NCBI GenBank assembly: GCA_000437595.1
Contig: FR899899.1
Span: 7,730 to 43,495, forward strand
Direction of reading: 5' to 3'
Source of the DNA: Faecalibacterium sp. CAG:74
GTDB lineage: Bacteria; Bacillota; Clostridia; Christensenellales; Aristaeellaceae
DNA length: 35,766 nt
This document shows positions 7,733 through 15,463 of this stretch, in pieces (position 1 is the stretch's first letter; every line of letters begins with the position of its first letter). A program made the translations under genes and the position numbers. The notes under the pieces were generated by a model that was not told the origin of the DNA, ran no database searches, and saw nothing but the letters and a program-made list of their open reading frames with translations.

Positions 7733-7768
7733 GCCCTCCCATTCGCAAGCAGGATGCGCCGGGAGGGC
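7733..7768 (-). promoter_or_regulatory. Hairpin that buries the spoIVB Shine-Dalgarno sequence
   Basis: GCCCTCCC (7733-7740) and GGGAGGGC (7761-7768) form a perfect 8-bp stem around a 20-base loop, which can add four inner pairs (CGCA/TGCG). On the minus strand the 3' arm is GGGAGGGC, and it contains the only good ribosome site of spoIVB. A CATTATA motif further upstream resembles a sporulation -10 element, but I could not match a -35. Confidence 0.6.
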
Positions 7769-7806
7769 AAATTTTATAATGGAATAATTTTCAAAAGAGG
7801 GAGAAC

Positions 7807-7852
7807 GAGGGGAGCGTCCCTCCCTTTCGCGCGATTGAGTGCATCATACGCC
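7807..7852 (+). repeat. Probable decayed relative of the 131-bp triple-hairpin element
   Basis: A short hairpin (AGGGGA gcg TCCCT) is followed by CCCTTTCGCGCGATTG (7822-7837), a 16-base match to the segment after the third hairpin of the copy at 15464. A loosely similar tail (TGCATCATACG) follows. The first two hairpins are absent. It lies in the 315-base gap between divergent spoIVB and comM. The rest of that gap holds no gene that I can support. Confidence 0.45.
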
Positions 7853-7976
7853 CTATCGCCAGCGCTTCTGCATGGGCGGCATCCTGCGGCGCATCGTCTC
7901 AAATCGCAATTCACGCGGGTGCTGCATCCTTTCCGCCCCGCTATACACAAAATCGCGCCAAATGGAAAGCGCTCTC

Positions 7977-8005
7977 TTGTAATTGTGCGCAATGTGGTGT
8001 ACAAT
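7977..8005 (+). promoter_or_regulatory. Promoter of the comM/yifB gene
   Basis: TTGTAA (7977-7982) and TACAAT (8000-8005) are separated by 17 bases, about 35 bases before the start codon at 8042. Confidence 0.65.
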
Positions 8006-8041
8006 CGAAACAGAATACCATGGTGAAGGGGTTGAACGTTC

Positions 8042-9577
8042 ATGCTTGCACGAACGCTGGGATACGGCCTGAGCGGCGTCAGCGGATTCGCAGTGAAGGT
8101 GGAGGTCTACGCGGCGACGGGGATGCCGGCGCTGGAGATTATCGGGCTGCCGGACGCGTCTGTCAAGGAGAGCCGCGACCGCGTGAGCGCCGCCATCGTC
8201 AACAGCGGATTTACCATGCCTATTTCGCGCCTGACGGTGAATCTTGCGCCCGCCGACCAGCGAAAGGAAGGCCCCGCGTTCGATTTGCCGATTGCTATCA
8301 GCATCCTGATGGCGTCGGGGCAATTGGAAGGCATGGACTTGACGCAGACACTGATGCTGGGCGAATTGTCGCTGGATGGTTCGCTGCACCCCGTGCGCGG
8401 CGCGCTGTCGATGGTCATCAGCGCGAGCGAGCAGGGGATTGTGGACATTATTCTGCCGGAAGGGAACGCCGAGGAAGTGGCGTGCATTCAAGGGCTGCAG
8501 GTCTATCCGGCGAGCAGCCTGCGGCAGGTGGTGAATCACCTGAAGGGGCGCGAACCCATCCCCGTGCAGCAGCAGCGGCAATACAGTGACGTGGTATCGG
8601 CGGTCAAGTGCGCGGTGGATATGGCACAGGTGCAGGGGCAGGTTGGCGCGCGCCGGGCGCTGGAAGTGGCGGCCAGCGGTGGACATAACCTGCTGATGGT
8701 CGGCACGCCCGGTTCGGGCAAGACGATGCTGGCGCGCTGTCTGCCGGGCATTCTGCCGCCGCTGACCTTCTCCGAATCGCTGGAGACGACGCGCATTCAC
8801 TCCATCGCCGGCCGCCTTGCGCCGGGTACGGGGCTGATGGCGGAGCGCCCGTTCTGCGCGCCGCACCATAGCGCATCCGTCGCGAGCATGATTGGCGGCG
8901 GGTCGAACGCAAAGCCGGGTGAAGTATCGCTGGCGCACAACGGCGTGCTGTTCTTGGATGAACTGCCGGAGTTCAGCCGCAACACGCTGGAAGCGCTGCG
9001 CCAGCCGCTGGAGGACGGCGTCGTCAGTGTGACGCGCATCCACAATCAGGCGCAGTACCAGTCCAGCTTCATGATGGTTGCCAGCATGAACCCCTGCCCT
9101 TGCGGATGTTATGGCAGCAAGACGAAGAAATGCCGCTGCTCCGCGAAGGATATCCGCCGTTACCTCGACCGCATCTCCGGCCCGCTGCTTGACCGCATCG
9201 ACATTCAGGTGGAGGTAGACGCTGTGCCCGTGAAGGAAATCAGCGAGGGCGGCGCGGCGGAATCCTCGGCGGAAGTTGGCGCGCGCGTGCGGAAGGTGCG
9301 TGAATTGCAGCAAGCCCGCTATGCGCAGGACGGCATCCACTGCAATGCGCAGCTTGACGCGGGCTTAAGCAAGAAATACTGCCCAATGACCCCGGAAGCA
9401 ACGGCGCTTCTGCACATGGCAGTGGAGCGCATGGGCATGAGTATGCGCGCATACGGCCGCGTGGTGAAGGTCGCTCGGACGATTGCCGACATGGACGGCG
9501 CGGACACCATCGGCACGACCCACGTTGCGGAGGCAATCCAGTACCGCGAACTCGACGGAAAGTACTGGAAGGGCTGA
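8042..9577 (+). CDS. comM: YifB/ComM family magnesium-chelatase-like AAA+ ATPase
   Basis: This is a AAA+ ATPase of the YifB family. In Gram-negative bacteria its relative ComM is a helicase that extends recombination of incoming DNA during transformation; the role in Clostridia is less certain. The 511 residues show the family layout: an N-terminal Lon-protease-like fold (residues ~1-170), then the ATPase with Walker A GTPGSGKT at 221-228 and Walker B GVLFLDELPEF with Asp306-Glu307. A cysteine cluster CPCGCYGSKTKKCRC starts near 352, and a C-terminal helical domain follows. The ATG at 8042 gives the typical family start MLARTLGYGLSGVSGF. The gene stands alone between divergent spoIVB and the cyclic-di-GMP gene. 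Confidence 0.93.
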   Translation: MLARTLGYGLSGVSGFAVKVEVYAATGMPALEIIGLPDASVKESRDRVSAAIVNSGFTMPISRLTVNLAPADQRKEGPAFDLPIAISILMASGQLEGMDLTQTLMLGELSLDGSLHPVRGALSMVISASEQGIVDIILPEGNAEEVACIQGLQVYPASSLRQVVNHLKGREPIPVQQQRQYSDVVSAVKCAVDMAQVQGQVGARRALEVAASGGHNLLMVGTPGSGKTMLARCLPGILPPLTFSESLETTRIHSIAGRLAPGTGLMAERPFCAPHHSASVASMIGGGSNAKPGEVSLAHNGVLFLDELPEFSRNTLEALRQPLEDGVVSVTRIHNQAQYQSSFMMVASMNPCPCGCYGSKTKKCRCSAKDIRRYLDRISGPLLDRIDIQVEVDAVPVKEISEGGAAESSAEVGARVRKVRELQQARYAQDGIHCNAQLDAGLSKKYCPMTPEATALLHMAVERMGMSMRAYGRVVKVARTIADMDGADTIGTTHVAEAIQYRELDGKYWKG

Positions 9578-9586
9578 AGCATTCCG

Positions 9587-9663
9587 TTTCCCTTGCGCAA
9601 CAGGGAAATGACCGCAGGAAACGCGCCGAAGGTGCTTACGGGGCAATTTCATTTATTGTCCCC
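9587..9663 (+). other. Two inverted repeats in the comM to cyclic-di-GMP gene gap
   Basis: TTTCCCT/AGGGAAA (9587-9593 and 9602-9608) may act as a weak terminator of comM, but no T-run follows. GGGGCAAT pairs with ATTG-T-CCCC (9640-9663) with one bulge and would lie in the leader of the next gene. I see no match to the known cyclic-di-GMP riboswitch cores. Confidence 0.3.
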
Positions 9664-9708
9664 TTGTAGGATGGAAGGACGGAAGGAATAACCGGGAGAA
9701 GGAGAACC

Positions 9709-11610
9709 ATGACAGCACAAATCAAAATGACGCGCAAAGAAGCGGAAGTCCAAATGGCGTGCTTCCGGCAGACGTTCTCCAGTGTGCGGCTGCTGAACGA
9801 AAAGGCCGTTCTGCACGCACCGCAGGCGCATTCCAAGCGCACCGATCTTGAATGCCGCGTGCTGCACGAAAAGCGACAGCTCACTACACTCGACGTTACC
9901 CCGCAGCGGGCAGAGCAAATATTCGCCCGCTATGTCGAGGTGGACGGCGAACCCTGCGTGCTGGAGCTCGTACAGGACTTGCAGCAGGATACCCCCGAAG
10001 CCGTGGTGCAGCGCCGACAGATGCTCACCCAGACCGGCAGCATGGGCGAAAAGCTCTACCGCGACGCGCTGACGGGGCTGTATAATCGCCGCTATTATGA
10101 GGATGCCCTGAAGAAGCGCGGCATGGAAGCTGGCGTTGCCGTCCTGGACATGGACGGCTTCAAGGCATGCAACGAAACGTATGGGCATCAGGCGGGCGAT
10201 AAGATGCTGGAAGCCGCCGTTGGCGTGATGCGCCACTGCGTTCGCCGCTCGGACACCATCATCCGCTATGGCGGGGATGAGTTTCTGCTGCTCCTGCCGC
10301 ATATCGAGGAGGCCACCTTTCAGCAGAAATTGCAGGATATCTGCTGCCAAATCAGCGAAACCCGGCTGCCGGGGCTGGAGGACATCCGCCTATCTGTCAG
10401 CATCGGCGGGTTGATTAACCGCGGCGAGCCGATTGACTGCGCTGTTGAACGCGCCAATCAGCTGATGATGCAGGCAAAAAAGAGCCGCAATGCCGTTGTT
10501 ACGGATTCCGAAATCGCCGCGGAAGATATTGCGCCGCGCAAGGATACCCGCCCGCGCATGAAAATCCTCATTGTCGATGACTCCCGGACGAACCGCGCCA
10601 TTCTCAATGGGCTGATTCCCGACCGCTACGACGTGTTGGAAGCCGCCGATGGGCTGGAGGGCTTGGATATGCTCCGGCGCTACGGCACGGAAATCGCTCT
10701 CGTGCTGCTGGATTTGCTTATGCCGACGCTCAGCGGATTTGATATGCTGTCGCTGATGGCGGCGAATCAGTGGCTGGAGGAAATTCCCGTCGTCATGATT
10801 TCCAGCGAGAACGACGCGGATACCATCCACCGCGCCTACGATTTAGGCGTGAGCGACTACATCACCCGTCCGTTCGATGCCGATGTCGTCAGCCAGCGGA
10901 TCAGCAACACCATCAAGCTCTATGCCCGCCAGCGGGGCTTAAGCAATCAGGTGCGCGATCAGATTCACGAGAAGGAGCGCAGCAACCGCCTGATGCTGGA
11001 GATTATCAGCGAAGTCGTCAGCGCCCGCAACGGCGAAAGCGGCGCGCACATGCGCCACCTCTGCCTGCTGACGGAAGTGCTGCTGGATACCCTCGTCAGC
11101 AAAACAAAACGCTATACCCTCACGCCGCATGAACGCAAGATCATCGTGACCGCATCGGCGTTCCACGATATCGGCAAAATGGGCATCGACGAGAAAATCC
11201 TCAACAAAAGCGGCCAGCTGACCGAAGAAGAGTACATTGTCATGAAGTCGCATACGCTGATTGGCGCGTCCATGCTCGCGCGCTTGGACCACTACCGAGA
11301 CGAGGAATTGGCGCGCACGGCGTACCAGATTTGCCGCTGGCATCACGAGCGCTACGACGGCGGCGGCTACCCCGACGGCTTAAAGGGCGAGGAAATCCCG
11401 ATTGCCGCGCAGGTCGTTTCCATTGCCGATGCGTATGATGCGCTGATTTCGCCGCGCGTCTATAAAGAGGGTTTTTCGCACGAACAGGCAATGCAGATGA
11501 TTCGCAATGGCGAATGCGGCGCGTTCAATCCGCTGTTGATTGAATGCTTGGAGGATTCGCAGAGCAGGATTCGGTATCTTGCGTCGATGACGGCGGAACG
11601 CTTCAGTTAA
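9709..11610 (+). CDS. Diguanylate cyclase-receiver-HD-GYP phosphodiesterase fusion
   Basis: This cytoplasmic 633-residue protein joins synthesis and breakdown of cyclic di-GMP. Residues ~1-105 resemble the PAS-like sensor found in clostridial cyclases. A GGDEF domain follows with RYGGDEF (188-192) and an RxxD inhibitory site five residues before it, both intact. A receiver domain runs from ~284 with acidic Asp290-Asp291 and phospho-acceptor Asp335 in LLDLLMP; its usual Lys is Arg in TRPF. The C-terminal HD-GYP domain has FHDIGKMG (His486, Asp487) and HHERYDGGGYPDGLKG (545-560), all expected residues. Both enzyme activities therefore look functional, and phosphorylation of the central receiver may choose between them. 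The ATG at 9709 follows GAAGGAG closely. No partner kinase is adjacent. Confidence 0.93.
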   Translation: MTAQIKMTRKEAEVQMACFRQTFSSVRLLNEKAVLHAPQAHSKRTDLECRVLHEKRQLTTLDVTPQRAEQIFARYVEVDGEPCVLELVQDLQQDTPEAVVQRRQMLTQTGSMGEKLYRDALTGLYNRRYYEDALKKRGMEAGVAVLDMDGFKACNETYGHQAGDKMLEAAVGVMRHCVRRSDTIIRYGGDEFLLLLPHIEEATFQQKLQDICCQISETRLPGLEDIRLSVSIGGLINRGEPIDCAVERANQLMMQAKKSRNAVVTDSEIAAEDIAPRKDTRPRMKILIVDDSRTNRAILNGLIPDRYDVLEAADGLEGLDMLRRYGTEIALVLLDLLMPTLSGFDMLSLMAANQWLEEIPVVMISSENDADTIHRAYDLGVSDYITRPFDADVVSQRISNTIKLYARQRGLSNQVRDQIHEKERSNRLMLEIISEVVSARNGESGAHMRHLCLLTEVLLDTLVSKTKRYTLTPHERKIIVTASAFHDIGKMGIDEKILNKSGQLTEEEYIVMKSHTLIGASMLARLDHYRDEELARTAYQICRWHHERYDGGGYPDGLKGEEIPIAAQVVSIADAYDALISPRVYKEGFSHEQAMQMIRNGECGAFNPLLIECLEDSQSRIRYLASMTAERFS

Positions 11611-11657
11611 AAAGTATTCTATGAAACACCGCACAAATGAGGTGTTACCCTAATGAA

Positions 11658-11684
11658 CCGGCGGTGCAATGCCGCTGGCTTTTT
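11658..11684 (+). terminator. Terminator after the cyclic-di-GMP fusion gene
   Basis: CCGGCGG (11658-11664) pairs with CCGCTGG (11672-11678) with one G-T pair, followed by CTTTTT. The hairpin overlaps a possible longer reading frame of the next gene, which supports the later ATG at 11711 as its start. Confidence 0.75.
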
Positions 11685-11710
11685 GCATCTTCCACAAGGA
11701 GCAAAACCAC

Positions 11711-12814
11711 ATGGTGAAACGAATTTTGCAGTATTTCCGCCGGGAAACGGTGCTGAGCGCGGCACTCGTCTGCGCGCTGCTGTCTTTCCTGCTGACCCCG
11801 CCGTCGGTCATACACTTGCAGGGCATTGACACGACGACGCTGCTGATGCTCTTCTCGCTGATGACGATTGTCGCGGGATTCCGGCGTATGGGCGCGCTGG
11901 ATGCCGTCAGCCGGAAACTCACCCGGTGTGTGACGACGCTCCGCGGACTTTCGGCGGTGATGGTGGCGCTGTGCTTTGCACTCTCAATGCTGGTGACCAA
12001 TGACGTTGCCCTGCTGACGCTTGTGCCGCTGACGCTGCTGCTCTTCCGCGCTGGCGGGCAGAAAAGCACCATCTGGACAGTCGTGCTGGAGACGGTCGCG
12101 GCGAATTTGGGCAGCATGGTCACGCCGATTGGCAATCCGCAGAATCTGTACCTGTACACGTCCGGGCGGCTGACGGCGCTGGATTTCCTAACCCTGCTCG
12201 CGCCGTATGCCGCCGTCGCGCTTGCGCTGCTGCTGGCACTGTGCCTGCTGCTGCCGAAGGAGCGCGTTGCGGTGGATACGTCCGCGCGCGTGCCGCTGGC
12301 GAGGAAGATGCTTACGCTGTATGGGGCATTGAGCGCACTGGCGCTGCTGGCGATTGCGAAGGTGCTGCCCGCGTGGGCGCTGGCGGCGGCGGTGTTCCTT
12401 GGTACGCTGGCGCTGGACAGGGGGACAATCCGGCAGGTGGATTACACGCTGCTGGCGACGTTCGTGTGCTTCTTTGTCTTTGTGGCATCGGTGAAGGCGT
12501 GCGAGCCGGTGCGCGCGTGGCTGGAAGCGATGATGGCGCGCAGCCCGATGGCGGTGGCACTGCTGACGAGTCAGGTCATCAGCAACGTGCCGGCGTGCCT
12601 GCTGCTGTCGCCGTTCACGCAGGACGCGAAAGCGCTGGCGCTGGGCGTTGATCTGGGCGGGCTGGGGACGCTGATTGCGTCGCTGGCGAGCCTGATTTCG
12701 TTCCGGCTGTACGGGGCGGGCGAGGACGCGCAGAAGGGCAGGTACTTCGCGGTGTTTACAGGGGTGAATGTGCTGTTTCTGGCGGTGATGCTGTTTCTGG
12801 CGGCAATCTTGTAA
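11711..12814 (+). CDS. Ion transporter superfamily membrane protein (ArsB/NhaD/SLC13-like)
   Basis: This is a polytopic membrane transporter of 367 residues with about ten hydrophobic helices. The two diagnostic stretches of the ion transporter superfamily are visible: LVTNDVALLTLVPLTLLLF around residue 95 and NLGSMVTPIGNPQNLYLY around 135. In this superfamily (ArsB, NhaD, CitMHS, SLC13) such stretches line the substrate path. The second half holds the inverted counterpart, including LLTSQVISNVPACLLLSPFT. The ATG at 11711 follows AAGGAG by nine bases; an upstream in-frame ATG overlaps a terminator and was rejected. The substrate could be a carboxylate, arsenite, or a sodium/proton exchange, and nothing nearby decides it. 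The gene is monocistronic. Confidence 0.85.
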   Translation: MVKRILQYFRRETVLSAALVCALLSFLLTPPSVIHLQGIDTTTLLMLFSLMTIVAGFRRMGALDAVSRKLTRCVTTLRGLSAVMVALCFALSMLVTNDVALLTLVPLTLLLFRAGGQKSTIWTVVLETVAANLGSMVTPIGNPQNLYLYTSGRLTALDFLTLLAPYAAVALALLLALCLLLPKERVAVDTSARVPLARKMLTLYGALSALALLAIAKVLPAWALAAAVFLGTLALDRGTIRQVDYTLLATFVCFFVFVASVKACEPVRAWLEAMMARSPMAVALLTSQVISNVPACLLLSPFTQDAKALALGVDLGGLGTLIASLASLISFRLYGAGEDAQKGRYFAVFTGVNVLFLAVMLFLAAIL

Positions 12815-12831
12815 TCAATGCGGAATGAGAT

Positions 12832-12870
12832 AAAAACGGCGGCGAAGGAATGCAAATTCCCGCGCCGCCG
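12832..12870 (-). terminator. Minus-strand terminator beyond the antisense end of tcdA
   Basis: CGGCGGCG (12837-12844) pairs with CGCCGCCG (12863-12870), with an inner GGAAT/ATTCC stem around a GCAA loop. On the minus strand the stem is followed by TTTTT (12832-12836); on the plus strand it is followed by A, so it is oriented for leftward transcripts. The nearest leftward gene is tcdA, whose message would run antisense through the rrf2 gene to reach it. Confidence 0.75.
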
Positions 12871-12880
12871 AAAAATGGGC

Positions 12881-12909
12881 TTGTAATCATACAAAATCTA
12901 TGGTATTAT
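12881..12909 (+). promoter_or_regulatory. Promoter of the Rrf2 regulator gene
   Basis: TTGTAA (12881-12886) and TATTAT (12904-12909) are separated by 17 bases, close to the ribosome site AGGAGG at 12921-12926. Rrf2 regulators often repress their own promoters; I did not find a clear operator. Confidence 0.65.
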
Positions 12910-12934
12910 AGCGCTATCAGAGGAGGTGTTCCTG

Positions 12935-13348
12935 TTGAAAATTTCGACAAAGGGACGCTATGCCCTGCGGATGCTGGTCGATGTGGCGCAGCATCAGAGC
13001 AGCGGAACGGTGACGCTCAAGGAAATTGCGGAGCGTCAGGGCATTTCCAAGAAGTATCTGGAGCAGATTGCGCTCGTGCTGTCGCAGGCGGGTATCCTCC
13101 GCGGCGCGCGCGGGCATCAAGGCGGCTATCGGCTGGCAATTGCGCCGGAAAAGCTGTCCGTGGCGGAAATTATCCGCGTGATGGAAGGGTCGCTTGCGCC
13201 GGTAGCGTGTCTGGATCGTCACCCGAATGAGTGCGAGCGCTGCAATGAATGTCAGACGCTATTCGTCTGGGAGGGGCTTGACCGCGTGATTCAGAGCTAT
13301 CTTGAGGGGATTACCCTTCAGGACGTGCTGGCTCATCCCCTGCCATAA
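12935..13348 (+). CDS. Rrf2 family transcriptional regulator, IscR-like
   Basis: This is a winged-helix DNA-binding regulator of 137 residues. The N-terminal KISTKGRYALRMLVDVA and the recognition helix region GISKKYLEQI followed by GGYRLA are standard for Rrf2 proteins. Four cysteines lie at 92, 100, 103 and 106. C92-x7-C100-x5-C106 is the arrangement I know from clostridial IscR-like proteins that bind an iron-sulfur cluster, and Cys103 is extra. It may therefore sense iron-sulfur status rather than cysteine metabolism as CymR does. The best start is TTG at 12935, eight bases after AGGAGG; the earlier in-frame GTG overlaps that site. The gene converges on tcdA and the two overlap by 38 bases. 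No isc/suf genes are adjacent. Confidence 0.9.
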   Translation: MKISTKGRYALRMLVDVAQHQSSGTVTLKEIAERQGISKKYLEQIALVLSQAGILRGARGHQGGYRLAIAPEKLSVAEIIRVMEGSLAPVACLDRHPNECERCNECQTLFVWEGLDRVIQSYLEGITLQDVLAHPLP

Positions 13349-14045
13349 GCGTCCGCACGACGTGGGAGGCAATCAGCAGCCCCATCGCTCCCGGCACAAA
13401 CGCGGTGCTGCCGGGAATATCCTTGCGGCGACCGCTCTCTTCCGCAATCGGCTGGACAGGCGGATGCATTGGTTCGAGCGAATAGGCAACGGTCATGTGC
13501 CGGATGCCTTTTTTCTTGCACGAAACGCGCATCGCCCGCGCCAAGGGGCAGACACTCGTCTTCGTAATGTCGGCAATGCGCAGGCAGGACGGGTCGAGCT
13601 TGTTGCCCGCGCCCATCGCGCTGATGAAGCGGATGCCGCCCTGCTCGCAGCGGCGCGCGAGTTCCAGCTTGGCAGCAACGGTATCCACCGCATCTACCAC
13701 AAAGTCATACACAGACAAATCAATTTCGTCCGCATTTGTTGGCAGATAGAACATCTTGCGGCAATTCACGCGCACATGGGGGTTGATGTCCTTCAGGCGC
13801 GCCGCCATCGCGTCCACCTTATCTTGCCCGATGGTCGAATGCAGGGCGATAATCTGCCGATTCAGGTTGCTGATGCTCACGTCGTCGCGGTCGAACAGGT
13901 CGATTTCCGCAATGCCGCTGCGCACCAGCGCTTCGCACACATATCCGCCGACACCGCCGACGCCGAACACCGCTACGCGCGCCTGATGCACGCGGTCAAA
14001 GGCACTCTGCCCGACGAGCGAAATCGTCCGGGAAAACTGTTCCAT
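13311..14045 (-). CDS. tcdA: tRNA threonylcarbamoyladenosine dehydratase, ThiF/MoeB family
   Basis: TcdA (formerly CsdL/YgdL) uses ATP to cyclise threonylcarbamoyl-adenosine at position 37 of tRNAs that read ANN codons. The protein belongs to the E1-like ThiF/MoeB superfamily. The nucleotide-binding loop FGVGGVGGYVCEALVRSG is near residue 27, the Asp-Arg-rich stretch DLFDRDDVSISNLNRQ follows, and DAVDTVAAKLELARRC is the conserved central segment. The C-terminal IPGSTAFVPGAMGLLIAS is typical of the TcdA branch. The 244-residue length agrees. The ATG at 14043-14045 follows GGGAG by ten bases; an upstream extension lacks a ribosome site. The 3' end overlaps the convergent rrf2 gene. Confidence 0.9.
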   Translation of the reverse strand: MEQFSRTISLVGQSAFDRVHQARVAVFGVGGVGGYVCEALVRSGIAEIDLFDRDDVSISNLNRQIIALHSTIGQDKVDAMAARLKDINPHVRVNCRKMFYLPTNADEIDLSVYDFVVDAVDTVAAKLELARRCEQGGIRFISAMGAGNKLDPSCLRIADITKTSVCPLARAMRVSCKKKGIRHMTVAYSLEPMHPPVQPIAEESGRRKDIPGSTAFVPGAMGLLIASHVVRTLMAGDEPARPEG

Positions 14046-14066
14046 GCTGTTCACACTCCCGCGCTT

Positions 14067-14095
14067 ATCATAGCACATCCGGGGGAAAGGTTCAA
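14067..14095 (-). promoter_or_regulatory. Promoter of tcdA
   Basis: On the minus strand TTGAAC (14090-14095) and TATGAT (14067-14072) are separated by 17 bases, ending about 20 bases before the start codon. Confidence 0.7.
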
Positions 14096-14112
14096 GCGAA
14101 AATCCGCTATTG

Positions 14113-14168
14113 ATGCTATTTCCGGATTCAACTGCGCCGCCTGCGAATTTTCATCCTCCCAATAGTAT
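14113..14168. repeat. Small palindromic element, copy 1 (56 bp)
   Basis: The ends are imperfect inverted repeats (ATGCTATT and AATAGTAT). The interior GGATTCAACTGCGCCGCCTGCG matches the copies at 15677 and 29815. It lies in the 264-base gap between divergent tcdA and the cyclase gene, upstream of both start sites. Confidence 0.55.
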
Positions 14169-14262
14169 GATTTTTTGTTCTGCTGATGTTTTTTTCATTG
14201 CATTTGGCTTTTTTTGCAAAAAAATCAACCTGATGGTGGTTCTCTTTTGGTGAAAAATCGTG

Positions 14263-14268
14263 TATAAT
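14263..14268 (+). promoter_or_regulatory. Possible -10 element of the membrane cyclase gene
   Basis: A perfect TATAAT lies about 40 bases before the ATG at 14310. No good -35 is found at the expected distance, so an activator or another sigma factor could be needed. Confidence 0.45.
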
Positions 14269-14309
14269 GGTTGCGTATTTTCCCATATTTCCCCGAAGGA
14301 TGTGTGCTT

Positions 14310-15461
14310 ATGGAGATTTATCTTCGGCAGCGCTCCGGGATTGTGTGCTTGATTACCATTGCGCTGCTGCTGGTGTTCAGCCACCTGTATAACCCCAGCA
14401 GCGCGTCCCGGCGTTTCCGCAGGATGTGCATTTACGCGCTGTGTCACGTCGTGCTGACTATCCTTACGGAAGTTACTGCCAATCTGCTGGATACCACGCC
14501 GCTGCTGGTGAACCGTCTGCCGCATCTGCTCTGCTGCGCAACCGCGATTGCTTTCCTTGGCGAAATGTGCTGGTACATTGCCAGCATCACTCCGCTGCAG
14601 GGGCGCTCGCTGCAGGTGGTCCGTATCGTGACAATCCTGATTCCGCCCCTGTTTCTGTTTGCTGCACCGCTGTTTCCGATGCACTTCACACAGGGGCTTG
14701 TTATCAATTACCCCGACGGCGCGTTCATGCACCTGTATTTCTTTATCGGCATCGCCCTGTGTCTGGTAAGCGCAGTGCTGCTTTTCCGCGCGCGGTTTCA
14801 GCTGGATCGGCTGGTCTGCGTGCTGATGACATTGGTGCTGGTGCTGATGGCGGCAATGACGTGCCTGCAGATGGCGTTCCCGGAGCTGATGCTGTCCGCG
14901 GTGAAGCTGACGGTGATTACGCTGATGATGTACTTCATCGTCGAGAATCCCGTTGGCACATACCACGATCGTGCCATGATTGACCTGCCGACCGGGCTGC
15001 GCAACCACAATGCGCTTCAGGAGGATGCGGTGAATCTGGCGAACAACTGGCAGCTTTCCAGCAACGGATCAATTGGCGTGGTGGCGTGCGACTTGAATGA
15101 CCTGAAGCGTATCAATGACACGCACGGACATCAGGCGGGTGATGAAGCAATTGCGCTCATTGGGCGCGTCCTGCGCACGGAGCTGGTGAGCGCCTACGGG
15201 GTCTACCGCACGGGCGGCGACGAGTTCACCGCGATTTATGTCAATCAGCATGAGGATGTGATGATTGCGGAGATGCAGGCGGCGCGCGACAACCTGCGCA
15301 GCCGGCACCTTGATTGCGGGTGGGCGGTTCATGCCGCGCTGGGCAGCGCTTACGCCACAAGTCAGAGCGAACTATCTATCCGTGACATCATGCAGCGCGC
15401 GGACGAAGCCATGTACGCGGACAAGGCGCGGCAGAAGGGGGCAGGGAATGTGCGAAGGTAG
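14310..15461 (+). CDS. Membrane-bound diguanylate cyclase (GGDEF)
   Basis: This 383-residue protein makes cyclic di-GMP from two GTP. The first ~210 residues form about six membrane helices without a recognised ligand domain. The GGDEF domain follows, with the start LPTGLRNHNAL near 230, the nucleotide region DLNDLKRINDTHGHQAGD and the catalytic TGGDEF at 302-306. The RxxD inhibitory site expected five residues before GGDEF is absent (VSAY instead), so product inhibition may be lost. The ATG at 14310 follows GAAGGA by nine bases; an upstream TTG start in the same frame overlaps the promoter and was rejected. A triple-hairpin repeat begins two bases after the stop codon. Confidence 0.92.
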   Translation: MEIYLRQRSGIVCLITIALLLVFSHLYNPSSASRRFRRMCIYALCHVVLTILTEVTANLLDTTPLLVNRLPHLLCCATAIAFLGEMCWYIASITPLQGRSLQVVRIVTILIPPLFLFAAPLFPMHFTQGLVINYPDGAFMHLYFFIGIALCLVSAVLLFRARFQLDRLVCVLMTLVLVLMAAMTCLQMAFPELMLSAVKLTVITLMMYFIVENPVGTYHDRAMIDLPTGLRNHNALQEDAVNLANNWQLSSNGSIGVVACDLNDLKRINDTHGHQAGDEAIALIGRVLRTELVSAYGVYRTGGDEFTAIYVNQHEDVMIAEMQAARDNLRSRHLDCGWAVHAALGSAYATSQSELSIRDIMQRADEAMYADKARQKGAGNVRR

Positions 15462-15463
15462 GG

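Noticed and set aside
7727..8041. Forespore sigma-G/F promoter for spoIVB
   Set aside because: A CATTATA -10-like motif exists, but no matching -35 at the needed distance, so I did not list it as a promoter.
7853..9340. A 495-codon minus-strand frame opposite comM
   Set aside because: Shadow frame rich in Arg/His; comM has all expected motifs.
9578..9708. Cyclic-di-GMP riboswitch in front of the cyclase-phosphodiesterase gene
   Set aside because: No GEMM-type core or its tetraloop receptor is visible; only two simple inverted repeats.
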